DNA of 64,000 nt from the NCBI GenBank assembly GCA_026874595.1, contig CM049317.1, positions 65,468,618-65,532,617 on the forward strand, read 5' to 3'. This document shows positions 57,656 through 64,000 of the stretch, piece after piece. The notes under the pieces were generated by a model. That model ran no database searches and was not told the origin of the DNA. It saw only the letters and a program-made list of their open reading frames with translations. The translations under genes and the position numbers were made by a program. The stretch's first letter is position 1; every line of letters begins with the position of its first letter. This DNA comes from Sipunculus nudus (Eukaryota > Annelida > Sipuncula > Golfingiida > Sipunculidae).

Positions 57656-57940
57656 TTAAAAATTCGGACGAAGGTCGAAAAAGCTGCGCGGCCTCTGCAT
57701 GCGCTCCCTACTCGAACGACCCCCTCCCGTATCCCGCCCGATTTGTACAAAGTCGAACGTGCTGCGAACACGTTCCGTGCTGGTGTCGGGCCGCCGTCGC
57801 GCGATTACTGCGGCCCCCGGCCGGGCTCCTCCTGTCAACTCAGCTTCCAGTTCATGCTCCGATGAAGCGGACTCTGGCTCTCGTGCCACCTTCTTCTGAG
57901 AAACGTGTTTCTTAGCACCCTTGGTCTTCTTTGGCGCCAT
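57656..57940 (-). CDS. Candidate 94-codon ORF with lysine-rich start, function unknown
   Basis: The ATG at 57940 has a strong start context (A at -3, G at +4) and lies about 90 bases downstream of a TATA-like box. The protein opens with a lysine-rich basic segment (MAPKKTKGAKKHVSQKKVAR, residues 1-20), a possible nuclear or DNA-binding tail, then an acidic stretch (ESASSEHELEAEL) and an arginine-rich GC-driven part. It ends at TAA (57656). After three further codons, the same frame stays open from 57646 to 57395 (83 codons from an ATG), so one stop separates two in-frame parts. No family is recognised. It could be the first exon of a transposon gene, a decayed gene, or chance in CpG-rich DNA. 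Confidence 0.35.
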   Translation of the reverse strand: MAPKKTKGAKKHVSQKKVAREPESASSEHELEAELTGGARPGAAVIARRRPDTSTERVRSTFDFVQIGRDTGGGRSSRERMQRPRSFFDLRPNF

Positions 57941-58028
57941 CTTAGCTGGCCCCTATTACTTAGGAGCTGTGCAGTGCTCCTCACTCTGTCAGACTTCTGA
58001 CATATGATGTGACAAACATTTTACATGC

Positions 58029-58077
58029 CATATATATACTCGAGGCGCGGACGTCGGACGACGTCAGGCATGACGTC
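58029..58077 (-). promoter_or_regulatory. Promoter-like array: TATA box plus three GACGTC (ATF/CREB-type) sites
   Basis: On the minus strand, three GACGTC cores (58072-58077, 58060-58065 and 58050-58055; two as TGACGTC-type half or full sites) stand 11-40 bases upstream of GTATATATATG (58029-58039). A start codon with good context follows about 90 bases on. The order and spacing are those of a TATA-driven, ATF/CREB-responsive promoter. Activity is inferred. Confidence 0.4.
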
Positions 58078-58560
58078 GGGCGAAGCCCGCCCGGGCGTTG
58101 CCCGGGTGTCTGGCATGCATAGACAGACCAAATGACCATCGACCGCAACGCGGACGGCGCCTCCCATTATGCCGGGCGGCCTTCGCCCGACTACCGACGG
58201 CCGCCGGGCGATTTTTGATCACCATTATTCAATGGGCACCGCCCGATCCCCGTCCGATATGTGACAGGTTAGATTTTAAACGTAAAATACGCTCGACTTC
58301 CCGGCGGGCTTGGAATTCGGCGACTTTCTGGCGATTCACAAATTCGGCCAGAGGCCGTTGGATATGTGACGCAGGCTTTAACGCTGCTTCGCTCCGCGCT
58401 AATGAACAAGGAGCGCCCGAACGAGCTGTTAAAATACCGAAGAGACTCATCCGAGTAAACACTGTCCGGCCGAAGCTCGCCCGAAAAGTCAACTTTTTGC
58501 CAAAAAAAAAAAAAAAATCTCGGTAGGTGCTCGTTGACATGATGTGACTGGGGCTTAATG

Positions 58561-60020
58561 GGAACGCTGTGTCCCGAACTCTTGTAATACTTACAAACGC
58601 ATGAGTCTTGTGGTACTTCCTCAGTTCTATGGCCCAACAATGAGACTGGCTAAATACCCATGACCCGCAGGTGTGGTAGACCCAGAGTGTAGGTGACATC
58701 TGGTTATAAAATAAAAAAAGACAGGAAACGAAATGTAGATGTTCATGCTTAGGATAAGAAATAAAGAAGTCACAGTTAAAAATTGGGGCGGTTACCTCAC
58801 CTGAAATCCTTATAAAAACAGTTGAGTTGTATTCTTGTAGACCCATTACGTCAAAATGAAATAAAGCTTTATGTATTGAAATATATAATGGTGATCTACT
58901 TTACCCAAAAATCCACTGGAATGTTCCTCAGTGTTACCCTGAAGTAACTATGCCAGTGATGTGGTAAATAAGACGTATTGCTCCATAATCTCGAGGTGTT
59001 GAATACTTTCCATCTTTTGCGTAAAGAAAAAGAACAGAAAAACTAAAATTAGCTTGAAATGTAGCTTATATTCTAACTGACAGTAAATATCTTGCATGTT
59101 AGTTTTATAGACATATTCGTAGGTAAAATAACCAAACATTTCGTAAAATTTATTTCTTGGCCATGATAGAATTTTATATTCGCGGCATGTCACAGTTCAT
59201 AAATTTCCGTGTAACGATTGACCATACATCGCTCAAATATTAAAAAAAAATATCTGACGATACAGATGTAACCTTTTATCGTCTTAGTTTCAGACTCCCG
59301 TATAAGGTTTAGCGAAAATAAGTTTATTTTTAACGTTTTTCTCTCAAATTTAAGCAATTCTAAATAGCACTCAGCCTTCCTTAACTATAAAAGCTTTTCC
59401 AAATATAACATCTGCTTTTTCTAGGACCTTACCAACAGGATTACAATGTATGTTGCCTTAAAGTGTGTGTTCATTGTGAAAACTTCACTGCTTGTTTCAA
59501 CATTCTTTTTACGCCAAGGACCCGTGGTCTTGCGATTATAAAAAATGTATATATGTCATGAACTTCTTATTTATAAATGGTCTCCATATTTCAAAAACAT
59601 CACGACATGCTCTTAACCAAATGGGGTCATCATTTCAACAATGGTTATGTTGATGCGAAAATTTCACAAACTGCCCTTCGTACCATGTTTAGTAAAGACC
59701 CCATTGTAAGGATCGCATCTGTATTATTTAGAAGCCTCTAAAATAAAGTGCATTCAGCTGTCGTTTCCCGCCGCTTTCATATTATTTTAACACATATTCC
59801 TTTTCAGAAATCACCCATTCTCTTACGGTCATCAAAGCCATGGTCCCTGACTCTGCCATCCGAGAATTTAATGTATACATATTTTCTAGGGGTTAGACGT
59901 GGCGGCAGTCTCTGAATTTTTACTCTTTTAAGGTTATCTGGCACTGTCTGGGGCATAATTTGTTTTGTTAAAAAACTGTGAGGAACAAGAAAGCAGATAT
60001 TACCTTTTCTCCAAATGAAT
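58561..60020. other. Unique AT-rich DNA, no gene seen
   Basis: The 205-codon minus-strand frame (58229-58846) runs from here into the GC-rich island across a poly-A tract. It has no domain and looks like a chance frame. Nothing else is recognised. Confidence 0.5.
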
Positions 60021-60091
60021 AACTGACATTTGCAACGTGTAAATATGAGGAAAAGAACTGGCATTTGCAATTTGTTTATATGAGGAAAAGA
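60021..60091 (+). repeat. 35-bp tandem duplication
   Basis: 'aactgacatttgcaacgtgt' followed by 'aaatatgaggaaaaga' (60021) repeats as 'aactggcatttgcaatttgt' followed by 'ttatatgaggaaaaga' (60056). Confidence 0.85.
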
Positions 60092-60716
60092 AACCAATAA
60101 AATCATTGTTATTGTACAATACACAGTATTTATACTCATGTATAATAACATATCATTAAGCTGTTAAGTAAAATATCATATGGTTATATGGTCATGAATG
60201 TTTTTAATTTTCAGCGATTTCCTTTTTCAGAATTCATTCCGGAAGTGCGGTTTTTTTAACCTTTTATTATAAATTTCTTGCTAAATAGATATCATAGTTA
60301 TATGATACGATATAGTTATAATAGAAAAGCATATCATAGTTAAGCAAACTTTTCTCAAATGATCTTATATTCTTTAAAGAAATTCCGAGCGGCTTGTGCT
60401 AAAAATCTGTTAATTTCGGCTGAAAACTAAAATTTTAAAAAAATCTGATGCGATGGGATCAAAACTGACAGATTTATAAATTATTTATTATGATGCACAG
60501 TAACTAAAGAATGTGTCGAGTTTCCTCAGACATAAAAAACATGTAGCATGGAAATTCCCTATATAAATACATCAAAATAATGAATAGTTAATAAGTCTTC
60601 GTGGAAAAAGTTACAGGACGACGACCTAACAATCAATAGCCATATGAATCATTTTTTTACAAATGAAATGTAGAATTTATTTATTCATGAGAGGCCTTGG
60701 ATAAATCTTCATTTAA
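60092..60716. other. AT-rich DNA, no gene seen
   Basis: Short direct repeats ('atcatagttat') around 60290-60345. No gene is seen. Confidence 0.45.
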
Positions 60717-60740
60717 TAAAGGTCACCGTATTAAAGGTCA
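60717..60740 (+). promoter_or_regulatory. Two extended nuclear-receptor half-sites
   Basis: TAAAGGTCA (60717-60725) and TTAAAGGTCA (60731-60740) are both extended half-sites of the ERR/NR5A/NR4A monomer type, in direct orientation. Suggestive only. Confidence 0.25.
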
Positions 60741-61494
60741 TGAGTTGTAGTATTACTTGATATATTACGCACCATCTGGTGATCGTAACAACTGCCCCGT
60801 TGAGGAAAGATATACAATTTGGAGTTGATTACTATTTTCTGGGGCTGGGAATCTTAAAGGCCTCTTATCTAATTTCAAGTTGGTATACAAGTTTTTGAAT
60901 TATTTGTAGTTTCATGCCCTGAGCTGGATTTTACCCGAACCCGGTAGCTGAATAGACTTTTAAAAAAGAAGCTTTCACGGTCAATATAATCACAGAATTT
61001 TGATATTTATTGAAATAAGTAAAACTTCGCCAAACGACCATTTCTGTTTACCGACAACCTTAAATAACGAACACCTGTTCAGGATCCAAATTCTCTCCTT
61101 ATTTATTTTATTTTATTTTGCTCTTTATATGAGACCTCTCTCAGACGACCACATCGAAAATGTGATCACTTCTTTCAGGAGCTATTGGTGGTCGTAAAAG
61201 CGAGGTTTTACTGTATAAACTGTTCTTGTATGATGGGACAGCTTGCTTTGATTAAAATATAATTCGGTTAGAATCATTCATGTTATAAGTGAACATTTTG
61301 CATTGAATTTAATTGTAACTAAATTGAATCGCATCCACATATCTTTTTACAGTCAAAGAAGTATTTCCATACACGTATCAGTATCACGACAAACTTAAAG
61401 TGGCCTATTCGATGGCTGACGTCTATAAATTGAATATAATCCTTTGAACCTTTCATAATATTGGACCGGAAAATGCATATCTCTCGGTACCCAG
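60741..61494. other. Unique AT-rich DNA, no gene seen
   Basis: No recognisable gene or repeat. Confidence 0.5.
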
Positions 61495-61860
61495 CGACGT
61501 GTTTATATACGTTTGGTTTAAACACAAGTGTTATAACGTTGGGGTCCCGCCAAAATATTCCAAAACACATTTAACAAGGACACATGACGGCTAATCAGAC
61601 GAAGCAGAGTTTAACAAATTCCGTTTTGCAAATAGTAGTCATTCCATTTCCGCACATATGCACTCAATCACCCTCAGGTGGATTTTTTTTCATGTTTGTC
61701 AGTTCGGGCGCATGCGCGTGTTTACTATCAGCTTGTAGATAGGAATAAAGGGTATACATCCACCATATATATGTAATAAGAATCTCTCTAAGCAGGAATA
61801 ACCTACAGTTCCTTAATATGTGTGGAGTAGGCCGAAAATCACATAAATTATACAGATATG
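61495..61860 (-). repeat. Dispersed repeat family A, copy 8 (long)
   Basis: Minus strand: 'gtgattttcggcctactcca', 'ggaactgtaggttattcctg', 'acaagctgatagtaaacacg', 'catgcgcccgaactgacaaa', 'catatgtgcggaaatggaat', 'ctatttgcaaaacgg', 'gtccttgttaaatgtgtttt' and 'ggaatattttggcgggaccc'. This is one of the fullest copies. Confidence 0.75.
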
Positions 61861-62011
61861 GCAAGTTAAACTAATCAACCATACATAAAGACTTCCAGAC
61901 TTTCGGGCAAAGGTTTGCACAGTGTAGCAAAATAGCTATAATATCTCATCACCACATGTCAAACTCACGATTGCTGACAGGGAGAGATCCGTCTTCATGT
62001 TATATGTATAC

Positions 62012-62024
62012 AATAATAATAATA

Positions 62025-62060
<36 letters not shown>

Positions 62061-62280
62061 TGATGGATTGGGATGTAGGTAGGTAGGTGGGTGGGGTGGG
62101 GTGGAATGGATGGGCGGGTGGATAAGATAAGAAAAGATAAGAGAAGACAAGATATGATTAGATGAGATAAGATTAGTTTAGATGAGATTATATTAGATAG
62201 ATAGATAGAAAGATATATAGATATATAGATTAGAGAGACAGACAGACATATAGATTAGAAAGATTGAAAGATAGATATGA
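62012..62280. repeat. (ATT)n then GGTAGG/GATA-type simple repeats
   Basis: AAT/ATT array 62012-62061, a GGTAGG/GGGTGG-rich patch 62066-62100, then GATA/GATAA-rich imperfect tetranucleotides to about 62280. Confidence 0.9.
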
Positions 62281-62585
62281 AAATTATTTTATACACACTC
62301 TATTTATTTATCGACTGCACATGAAAACCCATTAGCTATTTTGGCCCCTTGATAGCTCCGTGGCCTTTTTGGGAAAGGTGTTCAGCACAGTTTGAAAGCA
62401 ACTCCTTCTTGAGATGTTTATCTGTCAACCCGTCAAGCCTTCTCTCAGTCACTTTTCCTCTCTATGAGTGCTTTTGTTCATCGGATCATGCCCTTTACAA
62501 ATAATTAGCTGCAACAGCAAATTACAAGTTCAATGTACGATTCCTCCGTGAACAAAACGTCCGCCAGCTCCTTAATTAATCTTTC

Positions 62586-62820
62586 GTGCTTCATCAGGAT
62601 GCTGGCCAGGCAGAAGTGAATCTGACAGTCAGTAAACAGGTAAAGAACTGTGCTTTCCTTGTCTGGCACAGCCTGTGGTCAATGTTTATTACATCCTCCT
62701 GGACTTGATGAAGTTGTAAACATGTTGTCACAACCGGGTTATTAATGAGAGATAATGAGCAACATTGCCAGACTAGTTTCCTGTCAAAACTGTATGCAGC
62801 GTTATTTGAGGCTCTCATAA
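62586..62820 (+). promoter_or_regulatory. Diverged duplicated non-coding block, left member
   Basis: Shares an ordered series of words with 63376-63620: CATCAGGATGCT (62592), 'agaactgtgctttcctt', 'attacatcctcctggactt', 'gaagttgtaaac', TTGTCACAA (62725), 'taatgagagataatgag' and 'ttgccagac'. Anchor spacing is 133 bases here and 126 in the partner. No coding frame is shared. Retained words in a diverged repeat-free pair suggest duplicated regulatory elements. Confidence 0.5.
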
Positions 62821-63375
62821 TGGCCGACTACAAATTCCTCATACACCACGTCCTGGCGGTAAAAACTCAGAAACTGACGCAGCAACCCCCTTTTCCCTAC
62901 CTTGATACCTTTTTCAAGTTTTTTCATTAAACCTCCTTGGTTGGACCTTATTGTTTCCTTAATCTGGGATCCCCCCGAGATATGAACAGATACACACACG
63001 GCTGCAAAAACATAAGAGTCGGCTTGACCCGCCACACCGACCAAAGTATATAGGCCTATGATCACTGATGATGTCGAGTTATTGAGACACGACCAAACTT
63101 AATTTTTGGAGCTGTATGAGTTATATTTTGTAATTTAAATATAATCTTTAGATCAATAATCAAAAGTGAAATGAACATATTCACCGTTCACGGATCTAAT
63201 TCCAAAATATTCGACACTTCCATAAAAAGATAAAAATTAAATGTTTAAATTTACACTACCGAAAAGTAATTAATACATATGTTTGAAACTAGAACCACTT
63301 TATGTTCAGTAAAACAAAGAGACGAGAATCCTCTTTGGGTGAAGGTTCATTAACCTGAAAGTTAATCTTTGGTAT
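62821..63375. other. Unique DNA between the paired blocks
   Basis: No gene is recognised; short frames only. Confidence 0.45.
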
Positions 63376-63620
63376 TAGATCATCAGGATGCTCGCCTGAG
63401 GGGATGAAACTGCCAGCCAGCAGAGAACGGGCTGTTCTTTATCTACAGAGGGGCATGAAGTCAAAGGGGATTACATACTTCTTGACCTGAAGTAGCTGCT
63501 AACTTCTTGTCACAAATGAGGTTCTTAATAAGATATAATGAGAAGCAGCTCTGCCAGGCCGGGTTTTGGCCCAAACCCTAGACAGCCTTCTTGAGCGGCT
63601 GGACTAGTCGTTCATTAGCA
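63376..63620 (+). promoter_or_regulatory. Diverged duplicated non-coding block, right member
   Basis: Partner of 62586-62820: CATCAGGATGCT (63381), 'agaacgggctgttcttt', 'gattacatacttcttgacct', 'gaagtagctgctaac', TTGTCACAA (63507), 'taagatataatgagaagc' and 'ctgccaggcc'. Same strand and order as the left member. Confidence 0.5.
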
Positions 63621-64000
63621 GGGAAGGCGGCTTCAACGGGCTTTATACACAGGCAGTGCCTGCGGCACAGAATTACTCACCACGCCCGCCAACAAGTATA
63701 GCAGCCACAAAGGTCAATTTTGTCCCAATAACCTGTAGCAAATAGAAAGGCGATACTTGTGTTATTTAAAGATTTGGTCAAGTGGATTTCGCGCTGCGCG
63801 ATTTGGTGTGCTTCATGATTCCAAGCGTCATAGCCCTTGAGTGGTTTCTTGTTCCTGCGAAATGCTCTCTCAAGCCTCGTGGTTTCAGCATCCCAAACTG
63901 CTGAGACTGCGGATCAAGATGCCACATCAGGGGTCAACCGGTGCAACCACTTGAGTTAAGACATCTCCTCCTTGAGATGATCAGTTCATCTATCTAAACA
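63621..64000. other. Unique DNA at the right edge
   Basis: GC-balanced, repeat-free sequence with no recognised gene. It may continue a regulatory or exon-bearing region beyond the window. Confidence 0.4.

Larger units (their letters stand above)
56940..58560. mobile_element. GC/CpG-rich foldback-type island, unidentified element
   Basis: Base composition changes abruptly from AT-rich to GC- and CpG-rich and back. Structure inside: a perfect 12-bp stem GATTTTTAAAAT/ATTTTAAAAATC (56949-56960/56986-56997), an inverted pair around AAGCCTGCGTCACATAT (57358-57374 versus 58362-58379, complementary strand) with imperfect similarity extending about 40 bp, and a stem CCCGGGC/GCCCGGG (58090-58106). 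There are also repeated GGGCGATTTTT- and CCGAC-type words. Long imperfect inverted repeats with internal repetition suggest a foldback or large MITE-like transposon. A genuine CpG-rich promoter is the alternative. No transposase motif is readable. Confidence 0.45.

Noticed and set aside
58229-58846. 205-codon open frame on the minus strand, the longest in the window
   Set aside because: It spans the boundary between AT-rich DNA and the GC-rich island, includes a run of phenylalanines from a poly-A tract, has no domain, and its composition changes abruptly midway.

Overview
The window looks like animal (metazoan) nuclear DNA from a gene-poor region. The base is AT-rich. There are many long (AT)n, (ATT)n, (GA)n and (GT)n microsatellites, tRNA-derived SINE-like copies, solo LTRs, a degraded LINE and a hAT-like DNA transposon, and no open reading frame that reads as a conserved host exon. 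Two repeat types (a hairpin-headed TTTTTAGCTCAGCTGACT repeat with runs of CCGTC, and 'TTTGAGTTATGCTGTGAACAA' repeats with CACAAA tails) resemble dispersed repeats I associate with mollusc genomes. A marine mollusc or other lophotrochozoan is therefore my best guess, but it is an inference, not a search result.

Layout. 1-9.6 kb: unique AT-rich DNA with three copies of a dispersed repeat named here 'family A' and one tRNA-derived SINE near 4.9 kb. 9.7-21 kb: a CTCF-type motif (9719), a ~95-bp tandem array (10442), ATT microsatellites, a block with an E-box/CCAAT pair (13038), and nested inverted repeats (19434-19859). 21-29 kb: GGACTC-type hexamer repeats, an E2F/CCAAT block (22.5 kb), paired CACGTG sites (25.2 kb) and a near-identical 143-bp duplication (26.8-27.1 kb). 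29-42 kb: SINE copies, most of the long (AT)n tracts, a homeodomain-site-rich block (30.9-31.2 kb) and a complete hAT-like element of 1,895 bp inserted in an (AT)n tract (34519-36413). 42-56 kb: two related LTRs in opposite orientation, a degenerate LINE endonuclease, and a 266-bp TG...CA element carrying two tRNA-like modules. 56.9-58.6 kb: a sharply GC- and CpG-rich island with foldback structure, a TATA/ATF promoter-like array and a candidate short ORF on the minus strand. 58.6-64 kb: unique DNA, family A copy 8, simple repeats, and two ancient related ~240-bp blocks (62586 and 63376).

No operon-style gene interaction can be described. What organises the window is repeat biology: family A occurs at least eight times in both orientations, and three TG- or CA-bounded elements sit directly in (AT)n arrays. 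Between repeats lie low-repeat blocks that could be cis-regulatory DNA of a neighbouring gene outside the window. The most novel-looking objects are the GC-rich island with its promoter-like array, the LTR-like element built around a tRNA-like dimer, and the diverged duplicated pair at the right edge.
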